Below are positions 1 to 11,299 of a stretch of DNA of 64,000 nt, piece by piece. Each line of letters begins with the position of its first letter. The first letter of the stretch is position 1. Where the stretch lies: NCBI GenBank assembly GCA_021229015.1, contig CM037781.1, positions 71,874,903 through 71,938,902 of the forward strand. Reading direction: 5' to 3'. A program made the position numbers and the translations under genes. The stretch comes from Solen grandis (taxonomy: Eukaryota > Mollusca > Bivalvia > Adapedonta > Solenidae). The notes under the pieces were generated by a model that worked only from the letters and a program-made list of their open reading frames with translations, ran no database searches and was not told the origin of the DNA.

Positions 1-597
1 ATTATCTACGTCTGTCGTTTAAGTGGGAGGACAATTCAAATCAAACTAAATAGACTCGATTTATAAACAGTGTTGTCTATTAAAAAGAATGATAAAAAAT
101 AAACCTTACCTGCAACTCATCATCAATTTTACACTGGAACACTGTGTTAAAACACGAAATCAGAAATATATGTGTCAACAATTGCCTAAGTTCTGTATTT
201 TGCAAACTTCCGGGTTGGGAAAACATGCATGACGTCATTTCGCTGACATTACTTCTAATTCCACAAGGACCAACATCGCTAGACGCGGGTCAAATATATG
301 ATAGAGAGATTTAGGAAAGCGAGAGAGAGAACGTGTTAGGGTTCTTAAGGCAGCGCTCTTTCGGAGATTTCTTCTGATGATCCCGGCCTTGAGCATGATT
401 GTAAATAAATTGTTTGAAGACTGAGAAGGCTTTTATGTGTTTGAGGAAATCGTGTTTTAAAGTTTGGACTTATTTTAAAAATCAGGGGTAATGTATTTAT
501 AAACAAACTGTTTTATGTACATAAAGTATGATAAGACCTTGATTTTGTGATATAGAATCATTGAAATTTTTTCAATAAATCATTCAATATAATTAAT
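1..597. other. Left-edge non-coding sequence
   Basis: No open frame of note. A perfect CRE-like palindrome TGACGTCA lies at 230-237 and a GA-rich stretch (GAGAGAGA) near 320-335. Taken alone, neither shows a promoter; an upstream region or a first exon of a gene outside the window cannot be excluded. The stretch ends at the assembly gap. Confidence 0.3.
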
Positions 598-697
598 NNN
601 NNNNNNNNNNNNNNNNNNNNNNNNNNNNNNNNNNNNNNNNNNNNNNNNNNNNNNNNNNNNNNNNNNNNNNNNNNNNNNNNNNNNNNNNNNNNNNNNN
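598..697. other. Assembly gap (100 N)
   Basis: Exactly 100 N characters, the conventional size for a gap of unknown length. The 68-codon open frame that spans it is an artefact of reading through N. Confidence 0.99.
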
Positions 698-805
698 TGT
701 TAAAATGACATAAATCTAATATGAGGGTTATGGGCATGGTTTTGCTCACATTCCAATCGACCACTGAGAACGTAGCTTTAATTCACAGCGGATAAAATCA
801 AGTCA

Positions 806-1440
806 ATTCAATTCAATGTTTTATTGTACAAAAGGCCTCCGGCCCACATACGTAATACATGTTATAACATACAACACATGTGATAGCAGTAGGTAATATT
901 TGAAAGAAAAAAATACAAGATTCGTCATTGAAATATTAAAAAAATGCTTAATACTTAGTTCCTATTAGTATCTTTAATTAATGCCTGTTAAAAAGAGTTT
1001 CCGTTTTTCAAATGCATGGTATAAAAACATTGCAAGGTTGCATGCCATTAGATTGTAGAATTTCATCGCTGTAGGATAATATTTATAATAATCAGATATA
1101 TACATTTCTCTTAGATCATTATATAAAGGACACAGCAGGATAAAGTGATATTCGTCCTCCTGAGTGGAATTACAATGTGGACACATTCGTTCTTGTCTCG
1201 ATATATTATGGTGTCGACCGGTCTTAATTAACAGGCAATGACAAGAACTTCTGAATTTAGCCAAACATTTTCGAAATTTTCCAATATCTATTACCTTTAC
1301 ATAATTTTCAACATCATAGTTTATTTTAAAATTACATATGTGTTAATTTTCTATTTTCTAAAATCGGTAATGTCTTGTCCAGACAGTTCTTGATACCGGT
1401 TCAAACATAAAAACACAATTTTCATCATTTGTTAAAGATA
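806..1440 (-). mobile_element. LINE 3' end, 5'-truncated non-LTR retrotransposon
   Basis: On the minus strand this is the end of a LINE ORF2 followed by its 3' untranslated region. The coding tail stops at 974. The 3' region ends in ACAATAAAACATTGAATTG followed by short TTGAA-like repeats near 806-825, a typical LINE tail. The 5' part is missing, the usual result of incomplete reverse transcription. CR1/L2/jockey-type LINEs share this C-terminal layout; the exact clade cannot be settled by eye. Confidence 0.75.
974..1440 (-). pseudogene. LINE ORF2 C-terminal fragment with CCHC-like zinc knuckle
   Basis: The minus-strand frame reads through the C-terminal part of a LINE polyprotein. It contains CPHCNSTQEDEYHFILLC, a Cys-x2-Cys...His...Cys knuckle, preceded by the LAKFR..CH.L.I..GRH.NI.R stretch that normally sits just before it. 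The frame stays open upstream of the first Met (974-1264) to about 1320. Similarity then fades with frame breaks. The endonuclease and reverse transcriptase domains are absent, so this is a dead fragment. Confidence 0.75.
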
Positions 1441-1639
1441 GTTGCTATTAGAAACATGTATTTTAGCATATGAAATTGGTCTGAACAAATTTTCTAACTC
1501 CATAATGTAACTCAATAAACCTGATTCAAAAGTGCCCCTTCCGTGTCCCCCATAACCGTACATAAATAAATTCAATTTCCCAAGCCTCAAATACATGTAA
1601 ACTTTAACCTCACATCTGAATATATTTAGATCATTCTAA

Positions 1640-2445
1640 ACCAACTTATGGGAGATAATCCAGCAAAAAGCATTTAAAAACGATGAGATAAAACAAATGT
1701 TTCAAATAAAATATGTTCACAATAATTGATACTGAGTTGGACAATTATTCAGAAAATAAATCGTTTTTAATATAAGTGTGAATTAGATTTTTTAATTATT
1801 ATTCAACTTTTTTTTTTTATTATTTCAGCTAAACGCTTGACCAATTTAGCCAGAATTTAACTGTGTAATACTATTTTCATTATAATTGTAAATTAGATAA
1901 ATATGTGTTTTATTATTTTTCCTATGCTATCCTTTGTTCACTTTTCACCCTAATGCTTGATCAGTTCCAGTTCTGGCCAGAATGTAAACGTGTTACACTT
2001 TAATTATAGCAACACGATGTATTGTGTTCAAGCCTAAATAAGGCTTCAGTTGCACGCTGTGATAAGACTAGGTGTGAAACCAACTAATGGGAGATAATTC
2101 AGAAAGAATAAATATCAAATAACCATTTTCTTGAAGGCATCTATAAACAATGAGAGAAAAACACAATTATGTGCCATATAAAATTCACAATGACTCGTAT
2201 TAAACACTGTCAGAGCTGGACCTCCAGATGATCATTCAGACTCTTGAATCATTTTTATTATGAGTGTAAATTAGATGAAATGTTCGTTTTTTTTTTATTT
2301 TCTCCATTCTATATTTCTTATATATTTCATATGAATGCTTGATCAATTCGGTCAGAATATAAATGTGTTATACTATAATTATAACAACAGGATATATTAT
2401 GTTCAAGCTCAAATAAAAAGAAATCAATGTGATAAATTAAGATTA
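1640..2445. repeat. Internally repeated AT-rich segment of block 1
   Basis: Two direct copies begin with CCAACT(T/A)ATGGGAGATAAT at 1641 and 2080. A second motif, GCTTGA(T/C)CA(A/G)TT...CAGAAT.TAAA.GTGT.ATACT, occurs three times, starting near 1833, 1953 and 2337. One further related copy sits in block 2 at about 16300-16600. The 60-codon frame at 2335-2517 lies inside this repeat and is not taken as a gene. Confidence 0.6.
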
Positions 2446-3416
2446 TTACGTACACATTTACACAGCAGAACAATGGTGTGGATAAGAAATTTCTGTAGCT
2501 ACTTCATTCACCTTTGAAATATTTAGATTAAATATAATGGCTAGATGCTCAACCGGTAGACGAACATGATCCATGAAACTAGCCTCGGTTAACTGTTGCA
2601 AGTTCATTAAAAATTAATACGCAAACTTGTCCTAGACGCTAGGCCGCTCATGCAGAATTTATAAAGTGATGCAATTTACCACTTACGTTTTACTCATATA
2701 AAGTGAAAATCGTGATCATGGTCTGCAAAAAGTTTTAGTTATAGATTTTGGGAGAAAAAACTTTAAAAATTATTGCGAACAAATTATCAATACCTTATTA
2801 TTAACACTAAATTTAGCATTAATTGCTTTCATGGTTGTAGTTATGGCGACGCTATTATCGGTGTTCTTACAACTCATGTGTACGTTTTTATTTAATTTGT
2901 ACGCCGATGCATATTGTGTATTCTTTTTTTTTTAATTATCTTTTTTATACTAGTGTTCAAATCATTTTTTTTCAGTCTATGAAAATTAAGATGTTACCTT
3001 GGAAGCTATTATAAAACATATCTGCAGCATTCTGTTTTAAATTGAATTTATTCGGGAATTTAAGATCAAAATATATTTGTATAACAATTCTTCTTTCACC
3101 TGATTAATTTGCAAAACAAAATCTTGGAAGCAATTAAGCATATACTTTTATAGGGCCGATACTTCAAATTAGCTATTATGGTATTCATATATTCTCCTCT
3201 CGGATTAATCAAGATTTGTGGTATTAGTTTTCTTGATATGTATGTTATAAGTCATCTAGAATATGCGTTTCCTTCATTCGATACTGTACAGTTTCTGACG
3301 GCGTATAATGATGAGTATTATAATTATTGTGCCAAAACAAGCAACAAAATAAAAATGCCAATTGAAACAAGAGTTATCGGAACGACACATATACCCCCAC
3401 CCACTCCTACCGAGTT

Positions 3417-3821
3417 CACTGTGGCCTTGACCTTTGACCAAATGCTCCCAAAATCAATAGGGGTCATCTTCTAGTCATGACCAATCACCCTATGCAGTTT
3501 GAGGATTTTGGGACAAAGTGTTCTCCAGTTATTGATCGGAAACGATTTTCACATTTGAGGTCACTGTGACCTTGATCTTTGACCAAGTGACCCCAAAATC
3601 AATAGGGGTCATCTATGAAGTTTGCGGAAAGTGGAACCAAGTGTTCTCCAGTTATTGATCGGAAACAATTTTCACAATTGAGGTCACTGTGACCTTGATC
3701 TTTAACCAAGTGACCTAAAAATCAACAGAGGACATCTACTAGTCATGACCAATCACTCTATGAAGTTTGAGGAATGTGGGCCCAAGCGTCCTCCAGTTAT
3801 TGATCGGAAACAACTTTCAAG
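3417..3821 (+). repeat. Three-unit tandem repeat with TGACCTTGACCTTTGACC motif
   Basis: Three direct units start at 3417, 3562 and 3685. They are 145, 123 and about 137 bp long; the middle one lacks about 22 bp. Each opens with CACTGTG(A/G)CCTTGA(C/T)CTTT, continues with AAAATCAATAGGGGTCATCT and ends with CCAGTTATTGATCGGAAAC. This is a repeat type common in bivalve genomes. The array abuts the poly(A)-like end of the LINE at 3822. Confidence 0.8.
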
Positions 3822-5510
3822 TTTTTTTTGTGTTTTTTTTTTCAACATGTCATGTCAAATTTGACAAAATGAGAATACAAAAAATAGTAATCATTATAAA
3901 GTGTGGAACGAGGCTGCCATGCATGCAATACAATAAACTATAGTAAATGAGCTTATTCAGTTTACACAAAACTGAATCACAAAAAAAGGGTGGGGGGAGG
4001 AGGCTTACTGCTATTGACTGAACTTAATAATAATTTGTTTCACAAACAGACATAGTTTACGATATTTGCTTAATTTTTCAGGCTTATATTCCAACAACTG
4101 TTTAAAGAGTAATACATTGGGACATCTATAATAAAATTTACTTGTGAAACGTTTTCTATCATTTAAAAAATATTAACATTCTAACAAATAATGAAACTCA
4201 TCACCTATTTTGTTACTATTGCATAAATTACATATACGATCATTTAAGTCAATATTTTGCCAACCACCAATTTCTACTGGAAGTCTTGAATTTCTTGTTC
4301 TGAACTTTAACATATATTTTGACAAATTAACAAGATAATCTTCAAATCCAAATTTCTCTTTGAACAATCTATAGTTTAAACATTTTCTTGATGAATGCGT
4401 TGTTGAGTACCACTCATTCAAAAACAGTTCTGATAATTTGTGAGATGCACTTTTTTGAAGCCATCGAACATTTAGAAAAGTTTGAAACTCCCATACATTA
4501 ATCAGCCCACATTTAATTAGTATATTTTTAATATACTTAATCCGTTTGAAGTCTGTATTTCGAATATCATTCGACAACTTAAACCTGCTATACATAATAT
4601 TATATATAGAAACCGAGAGCTTTAGACTAGATGGATTGATAAGTTTAGACCAAAAATTTAGCATTCTTGAATCAATATCTATTTGTAGTGGTTTAACACC
4701 TGTTTTACCATATACAATACAATTTTGAGTGCTATTCCTAACTTGTAATTTATGCTTTAAAAACTTTAATTGTACTTTTTCTAAAATATTATTGTTTCAA
4801 TATCCCCAAATCTCGCATCCGTGTAACAAAATTGGTTTAATGGTTTTATCAAATAGTTCTATTTGTAAATCAATACTTAAACATAGATATTTAGCTTTTT
4901 TCAATAGACAAAACATAGCTTTAGTTGTCTGCTTAGCAATATATTCTTTAGCTTTAGAAAAATTTCCAGTTTTACTGAAAAAGATGCCAAGATATTTGTA
5001 TTCATTTACAATTTCTAATTCATCATTACATAAATAAAAATTTGGTTTCTAATTCTACTTTTTGAAAATTTTAAAACTTTAGTTTTTGATGTATTAACTG
5101 TAAGTGTCCATGTTTTACAATATTTTTCATACACATACAATGCATTTTGTAAGTCTTTTGCCGATTCAGATAAAATAACAGTGTCGTCTGCATAAAGTAA
5201 TACAAACAATTTTAAGTAACCTACAAGACCTGAATCACAAGGATGTTTACACAGGGTTGACCCTTGAATTATATTATTATTTTCAAAGTAATTATGCAAA
5301 TCATTTACAGAAAATGAAAACAGCAATGTGATAGGCTTTCACCCTGTCTTACTCCGATAGAACACTTAAAATATTTTGAATTTATACCATTTACACGTAT
5401 GCAGCTTTTGGCTTTTTCATAAATATTTTTAACAACATCAAAAAAATACCGTTAATTTGATACTTTTGGAGTTTAAACCACAACACACTTCTATAAATTG
5501 TGTCATAAGC
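3822..5510 (-). mobile_element. LINE (non-LTR retrotransposon), 5'-truncated, minus strand
   Basis: Read on the minus strand, the element begins inside the reverse transcriptase domain at about 5510. It runs through the ORF2 C-terminus to a TAG stop at 4011-4013 and ends in an A-rich tail near 3822-3842. Its 5' edge joins a GGAC-rich repeat abruptly and its 3' edge joins the tandem array at 3821. The length (about 1.7 kb) corresponds to the last third of a full LINE. The clade is uncertain (CR1/L2/jockey-like). Confidence 0.8.
4011..5510 (-). pseudogene. LINE reverse transcriptase / ORF2 C-terminal half, frameshifted
   Basis: The minus-strand product is the C-terminal half of a LINE reverse transcriptase. 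In order: AYDTIYRSVLWFKL (palm, near 5505), a GVRQGESLS motif (near 5350), the catalytic YADDTVILSES box (near 5180-5200), EIVNEYKYLGIFF (near 5000), a PILLHGCEIWG segment (near 4820), and the terminal knuckle ICNLCNSNKIGDEFHYLLEC (near 4175-4235). Reading stays consistent with few lesions: a frame change near 5440, another near 5330, one near 5040, an in-frame TGA near 4798 just after CEIWGY, and a frame change near 4170. The N-terminal endonuclease is absent. It is dead but not very old. Confidence 0.8.
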
Positions 5511-5640
5511 ACGAAGTGGTCTACCGACGGACGGACGGACGGACCGACACACTGACTGACCAACCGACATTTGCAAAACAATATGCCCCCTCTTCTTCGA
5601 AGGAGGTCATAACAACCGGATATTTTCCCTATAAATCTTT
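5511..5640 (-). repeat. Dispersed repeat with GGAC tetranucleotide run
   Basis: Contains GACGGACGGACGGACGGACC (5528-5547), GACTGACCAACCGACATTTGC and then AATATGCCCCCTCTTCTTCGAAGGAGGTCAT. CTTCGAAG is a short palindrome. This composite is a familiar dispersed repeat in bivalve genomes. The two short minus-strand frames across it (5391-5647) are translations of the tetranucleotide run and not genes. Confidence 0.55.
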
Positions 5641-5914
5641 GTCGCAATAAACGATGCTAAAATGATTAATATAGGCCACCTATCCAACAATTTATCAAAA
5701 TTTAATTAAATCTAAGATATTAAATGCAAATGTGTATAGGGTGGCTGAAATATTTTACACGCCCCTCCATTCACAAAATAAATTTTGCAAGCTGCATCAA
5801 TTTCTTTTAACTGAATTAACAAGGAAATTAAATATAAAACGTAATCGATATTAAACGAAATACTTGAAACCTGAAGCAACAATAAATAACTGTGTGATAG
5901 ATACGTTTTTATCT

Positions 5915-5952
<38 letters not shown>
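5915..5952 (+). repeat. (GATA)n microsatellite
   Basis: Uninterrupted GATA units. Shorter, degenerate GATA runs sit at the paralogous positions 17190-17215, 19905-19935 and 26125-26142. Confidence 0.95.
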
Positions 5953-5953
<1 letters not shown>

Positions 5954-6271
5954 TTGGCTATACACTGTGATAATTTTTGTGGCATTGACCGGTAAAACGT
6001 AGACATGTCATGTGCATAAACACATTTGAAGAGAGCTAAAGCAGCACTATAGAAGGGCCTCTTCATTAAAAGCAATAGAATAAAACTTCAGCTGCATACT
6101 TTGATACTTTTTTTTTTTACTTTTTTTTTGTCACAAATCTGTAACATTGCATACAAACATGTATTCACACAAACATACAACGTGTTTTCGTTTTTCGTTG
6201 GAAGACAATATGTTGCGTGGGCCTTTCGCTCCGCGTAGTATTAGAGTTGCCAGTTTCAGTGAAATATGTGA

Positions 6272-6274
<3 letters not shown>

Positions 6275-6318
<44 letters not shown>
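6275..6318 (+). repeat. (TA)n microsatellite
   Basis: About 22 uninterrupted TA units. Confidence 0.95.
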
Positions 6319-6325
<7 letters not shown>

Positions 6326-7829
6326 TCTATGTAATTTCGAACTAAATTCAAGAGCTTTTTCAAAGACATGCGTGTATTAAAACTAATCTCTCCCTTCGCA
6401 TTTTCATGGCTCAGTGGAGATCAATATTCCTAAAAAGAGCCTGCCGTAGTTTGTTTAGCAGTTCATCCTTGTTATTGTTTGGTAGCTTGACTTTGGTAAA
6501 TTTAGCGTGTTAATTTAGTAATTTATCAGCTATATTGATTGCATATAAAGTGATGAAGGACCCATAAACATGTATTGCCAATGCAAAGCATTCATTTCAT
6601 TTACCGCCTCAGTTTAAATAAAGCATTGCAATCCGAGCTACGTGTAAGGGTCGATAACATCATTTTTCGAGTTAATGAATAGCTTAACTGTTTTTTTCTT
6701 ACATAAATGATATTTTAAGAATTTGATAAGGTGTAATCCTTAATTCTGAAATAAATATATATAACGTAAACCTGACACATTCATTTCCCGTCTTAGCAAC
6801 AAGTAATGGTATAAGTTCGTGACACGTGATTTTCCTATGGATTTCGTCGAAACCAATCTATGGAATAAATTAGGACTACCGGAGCTGCGACGTATAATTC
6901 AATATTACTGGAGAAATATATTTTCTAACAAAAAAGTGTCATAATCTTTAAGAAAAAGAAAACATTTATTGAAATAATTACGAATGATTGATTCTAAAGT
7001 TATTTTGTAAAATTTGTTGTCTTGGTGACGGGATCATGAGACGGCATACAAACTTCTAAAAACGATCGATAGTTGGGTTGATTTGGACCGTAACAAGCTT
7101 CAATTGTAGCAGCTAGATGGGTTGTGTCTGCATGAATGTCCTTCAAGTCGCCTTCCCTCTGCTATTTTCTGTCTGACTTTAAGACCCATGGGCATTTGGT
7201 CCACATAATTTGATATTTTCTAAAATGTTTGACTCGATGTGACACCAAGTCTTCAATTTAGCAAAAGTAACATATATATATATATATATATGTTGATTAT
7301 TTTACACAATATATTTTGGATTAGAAGCGGGCATTAACAATAATTTTATAGCTCGTGTCTGCACTGAAGTTCGTGTTTAAGTATCATTAAACATAACTGT
7401 TTCTTGCTTGGATGTCTGTGTCGACATTATCGATATTCTGATGGAAAGCATTTAAATGAAAAATAAACATCGGTCTATCCGAGTGTTCCATTGTGCTATC
7501 TTTTCACCGTTACATTCCTTTGTGCATCTAAACCTAATAATGTACCGTAAATGCAAAGATGATAAGTATTAACAATTCCCCCCAGAAATATAATTCACTT
7601 TTAGACCTTCTTAATACATTATTTTTGTTGCCTGGATTAAGACAAATTATGATGATAAAACTAGTTATATGGATTGGATCGTTAAGATATCGTACACGAG
7701 TTTCTGGGGACGTTGAATAATATAGTTTTATGACTTTTTTTTGGAATGGATAAAATAAGATAAATGCACACTATTCCTACAAAATATGTGTATATTGATG
7801 AACTGTTTAACATAGGTTATATTGTGCAA

Positions 7830-7849
7830 TCATCATCATCATCATAAAA

Positions 7850-7904
<55 letters not shown>

Positions 7905-7906
7905 AA
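7830..7906 (+). repeat. (ATC)n followed by (TAAA)n microsatellite
   Basis: Five ATC units run into about 15 TAAA units. Confidence 0.95.
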
Positions 7907-8032
7907 ATCAGGAAAAAGTCATACCATATATGAACTATATAGACAAAGTTTGCATTGATGATATTTATCACATTTTTAAACATGCCATATACTTTTTACA
8001 TATGCCATTTATTCAAAGTATTAGTTTATTTC

Positions 8033-8339
8033 GTCCCCGGTGCCCGAGTGGTTAGAGCGTTCGCCCCGGAAGCGGGAGGTCGTGGGTTCGATCCCCGGCC
8101 GCGACTTACCAAGTCGTTAAAAATGGTACTGTTATAGCCCACTTGCTTGGCGCTCAGCATACAAGGGTAGTTCCAGGACTGGTTGGCCCAGTGTCAGGAT
8201 AATGTGACTGGGTGTGGTATCATGCCACATGTCTACGATGTGATGCTGCAGTTTGGTAGCACTATATCCGTCTCAAGTAGACACCGTCTCCAAATGACTG
8301 AAATACTGTCGGTGGCACGTTAAACCCAACAAACAAACA
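8033..8339 (+). mobile_element. tRNA-derived SINE, family A, near full length
   Basis: The head resembles a tRNA, with A box GTGCCCGAGTGGTTAGAGCG at about 8040 and B box GGTTCGATCCC at 8085-8095. A non-tRNA body follows (AAGTCGTTAAAAATGGTACT, then GTAGTTCCAGGACTGGTTGG). The conserved tail is CTGAAATACTGTCGGTGG followed by ACGTTAAACCCAACAAACAAAC. It is the best-preserved copy here; others are at 19650-19902, 24450-24775, 35120-35400, 35441-35720 and 36284-36440. It is not a functional tRNA gene, because the head lacks a proper acceptor pairing and continues into the SINE body. Confidence 0.85.
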
Positions 8340-8640
8340 TTTGTTATTTAATAGTAAAATCATATCTTTTATCCATACTTTGTAACTAAGGAATAAGATG
8401 TTGGTGGAAATTCGATTGAATACTTAGAGATGAAATTATTGAAATAAACTAAGTACAATGCATTTTCAGGTTATACAAAGAAAGAAAATACAGCTTTAGA
8501 CATTGTTCTGCTATATTGTTTTAACACCCTAGAAACAATGTTTATATAGATCCAATACTTTTTCTGATATGAACAAATGTGTGTAACAATATATTGTCTA
8601 AGATAGTAAAGGTAAATGGGGAAAAATAGGTAAAATGAAT

Positions 8641-8840
8641 ATAAACACCACCAGAGACTGGAACAAATTGCCGCCGGATATAGCCTCATCTGAGTCGCTC
8701 GAGATATTCAAAACTCGAGTGTCATCATTCACATACTAAATCACTAACCATTGTTTTTATCCTGTTTTTAACCATGCGCGTTCCTTGCCAGTATATTCAA
8801 TATGTTGAATGTGGCCAGTAAACGGAAGAAGAAGAAAAAA
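8641..8840 (+). mobile_element. LINE extreme 3' end (C-terminal peptide plus 3' UTR)
   Basis: Frame +1 from 8641 reads through RDWNKLPPDIASSESLEIFK and stops at TAA 8737-8739. This RDWN.LP.....S...FK pattern ends many LINE polyproteins. The 3' UTR contains CAGTATATTCAATATGTTGA and ends in an A/G-rich tail (AAGAAGAAGAAAAAA) at about 8838. Only about 33 codons remain. Confidence 0.7.
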
Positions 8841-8844
8841 CTGG

Positions 8845-9075
8845 AAAGTTATGTTCTCTTACACTTATAAATGCACTAAAGATATTTATATTCAGTGATT
8901 GCAAACAAGAATAATATATCGAATAATAGGAACAAATTCTCTACTTTATAAAATAAAAAGATATAGAAAATAATTTATGTACTTTCTGTAAATAGGAGGC
9001 TTTAATCCATCTGTTTTGGGAATGTGCAAAAATAAAACCAAATATTAGAATTTTTGATTAATACGATAAATGAAT
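8845..9075 (+). pseudogene. LINE ORF2 C-terminal scrap, second family
   Basis: The plus strand near 8978-9030 encodes CTFCK, then a stop, then EALIHLFWECAKIKP: a Cys-x2-Cys...His-x4-Cys knuckle of the LIHLFWEC type. Just upstream, TRIIYRIIGTNSLLYKIK matches the region that normally precedes the knuckle, in another frame. At least one stop and one frameshift are present. It differs from the families at 974 and 4011. Confidence 0.65.
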
Positions 9076-9334
9076 ATGAATCTTCCATATGCATTTTAAA
9101 ATTCTTTTATGATATGAGGATCTGAAAAAACATGCATCATGTATCACTTAATGTTTTACAAACGAAATAAATCATTTATTTAAGCAGCAGGAAAACCAAC
9201 ATTAAAAGGCCTTAAAGGTATCATTTGAGTAACAGACATAATACACTACATATGAAAGTATAAGATAGACTATTGAAAGCTTAGCTGTACTGTAAGTATG
9301 TCCATTTTATAAATTTCAGCCGAGTTTATATTTA

Positions 9335-10640
9335 AACAAGAGTACCGCATGCGGGTGCCAATGCTCGTCTGATTTTGCCAACGTTACAAATTTTTGTTAA
9401 GCACTTAAAAAAGTTGACATTGAAAATCACAACTAAAACTGTAAGACTTTAAATGCAAAGTTGAAGTACCATACCCTTTAAATTTGACCTCTGACCTTGA
9501 AGGATGACTTTGACCTATGCATGGAATAGAATGTATACAACACAAAGATGTAAAATATTTTAACAAAAAATCACAATTGCTAATCCATTTAGTTTTTGAC
9601 AATCAACACAAAACTGTAAAATTTGAAGACATTTAAAAAAATGTTCTTTTTTATCATGACCAAAATCACACCTGCACAGGTTCATATGATGATAAACCAG
9701 TATACAAAGTCTTTTTAAAAAAAAATGAAAAATGACAGAGAAATATCTATTATAAAACTTGTCGAAAGTTATGGCAAAATAAGGTCAAAGGTCAAGGTCG
9801 ATAGATAAAATATTGAGGTATATCTGAAAAACCATTGCCGTGATGAATATGAATACCAAATATGAAGGATGTATGTCAAAAAAAGTTATGGCCAACGTTA
9901 AAGTTAAAGGTTTTTTGTTAAATATTTCAATAATAGGTCAAAGTTCAAAAGTCAATTCAAAGTCCAAAAGTGTAACATTGATGGAAAGGTCTTGCCACAA
10001 GGAATTCACATGTGAAATATCAGTACCCGGTTGGTAACGGTTCTGAAGTGACAGGCAATTTAAAGTTTTTCAGAAGTTACAGCAATGTTTTAAAAAAATA
10101 CAGCAAAAATAGGTCAAAGGTCAAGGTCGATTGATGAAGTGTTGAGGTATATCTGAATAGCCTTTGCATTGATAAATATGCATACCAAAATTAAAAGTTG
10201 TATGTCAAATAGTAAAGACATTACGGCCAACGTTAAAGTCTTTTATTAAATATTTTCAAAATAGGTCAAAGATTAAAGGTCAAGGTCATAAGTCCAAAAC
10301 TTTAACATTAATGGAAAGATCTTGTCACATGGAATTCACATGTGAAATATCAGTTCCCTGTTGGTAAGGGTCCTGAAATGACAGGCATTTTAAAGTTTTC
10401 AAAAATACAGCAAAATAGGTCAAAGGTCAAGGTCAATAGGTGAGAAATTTGAATATGTCTGGATATGCCTTGTCCAGATGAATATGCAGACCAGAAATGA
10501 AAGTTGTATATGGAATAGTAGAGAAGTTATGGCCAACGTTAAGATTCCGGACGACGCCTGACGACGACGACGACGCGGACGCCGGAGTTACGACAATAGC
10601 TCGTATTTTTTTCTTTGAAAAACAGATGAGCTAAAAATGA
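9335..10640 (+). repeat. 1.3-kb dispersed repeat with about 310-330-bp sub-repeats and AGGTCA arrays
   Basis: Starts near AAGAGTACCGCATGCGGGTG and ends near GACGACGACGACGACGCGGA...GACAATAGCTCG...GATGAGCTAAAAATG. Three internal direct units start at 9782, 10111 and 10417 (spacing about 330 and 306 bp). Each opens with AGGTCAAAGGTCAAGGTC and contains GGAATTCACATGTGAAATAT or its remnant. The two edges share a weak inverted match (GCTCGTCTG near 9364, CAGATGAGC near 10622), suggesting a non-autonomous DNA transposon, but this is not proven. No coding capacity. Confidence 0.7.
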
Positions 10641-10839
10641 CCCATCTCATTAATTTGATAATGTTTGCTTCTATTAACGACCATTAACAGCAAATTATGT
10701 TTCAGGGTCTGTTAAAATGATATTAGAGAACATAAAGAATACGAATTTAATTAAGAAAATCCTACGATATATAGTGTTAAAAATAACTAAACATATCGAG
10801 AACGAGTTCGTGACAAAGCATTTAGAACCGCTGACTTAC

Positions 10840-10925
10840 ACATCACATAGTCCCCCACAGCTGTGGATTCGAGTTACAGTCTAGTCATTCGGACTTTAGT
10901 GTGAGATAGCCTTTCAGTTGAGATG
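10840..10925 (+). mobile_element. Degraded SINE family B head
   Basis: CCCCCACAGCTGTGGATTCG, then TTCGGACTTTAGTGTGAGATAGCCTTTCAG, aligns by eye with CCCCTCACCGCTGTGGGTTCG...TTCGGATTTTTCATGTGAGGAAGCCTTCCAG of the SINE at 26732. The rest is lost. Confidence 0.4.
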
Positions 10926-11299
10926 TATTATATATGTAAGATGACGAGTGTATATGCTCAAATCTGACAATAAACTTCTGTTCTGTTCTGCGTTAGGTAG
11001 AACCTTAGCTCCACCCGTGTTCCTTTGTGCATTTCTCCTCTCCCTAGAATCAGATTGACATGGCTTTATAGCACAGTATTACCGGTAGTCACACAAAATC
11101 AATTACTACATACCTAGATGAAAAATTATCGATCGATGATTTCCTATAAAAACTACAGGTTTGAAACCTGTTATCATGACTATCTTTTCATTATTGAATA
11201 TACTTAAAACTAGTCTCTGCTTTCATTGTTGTTTTTGTTTTTATAATATTCATCATTGAATTAAATAATAGCATTTTTTCTTCTATATTTTCAATATTG

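Larger units (their letters stand above)
5641..8032. other. Non-coding part of block 1
   Basis: No gene seen. Homologous pieces occur at 18010-22080 (block 2) and 26120-28030 (block 3). Simple repeats break it up: GATA (5915-5952), TA (6275-6318), TA (7273-7291), ATC (7830-7845) and TAAA (7846-7906). The segment 6730-6775 (CCTTAATTCTGA...ATATATAACGT) is the single-copy counterpart of the 43-bp minisatellite at 20532-21130. Confidence 0.6.

Noticed and set aside
230..237. CRE palindrome TGACGTCA
   Set aside because: A single 8-bp site is expected by chance about once in 64 kb; no gene context.
8033..8110. tRNA-like sequence with A and B boxes
   Set aside because: It is the head of a SINE: the body and tail follow directly, several truncated relatives exist in the window, and acceptor-stem pairing is not evident.
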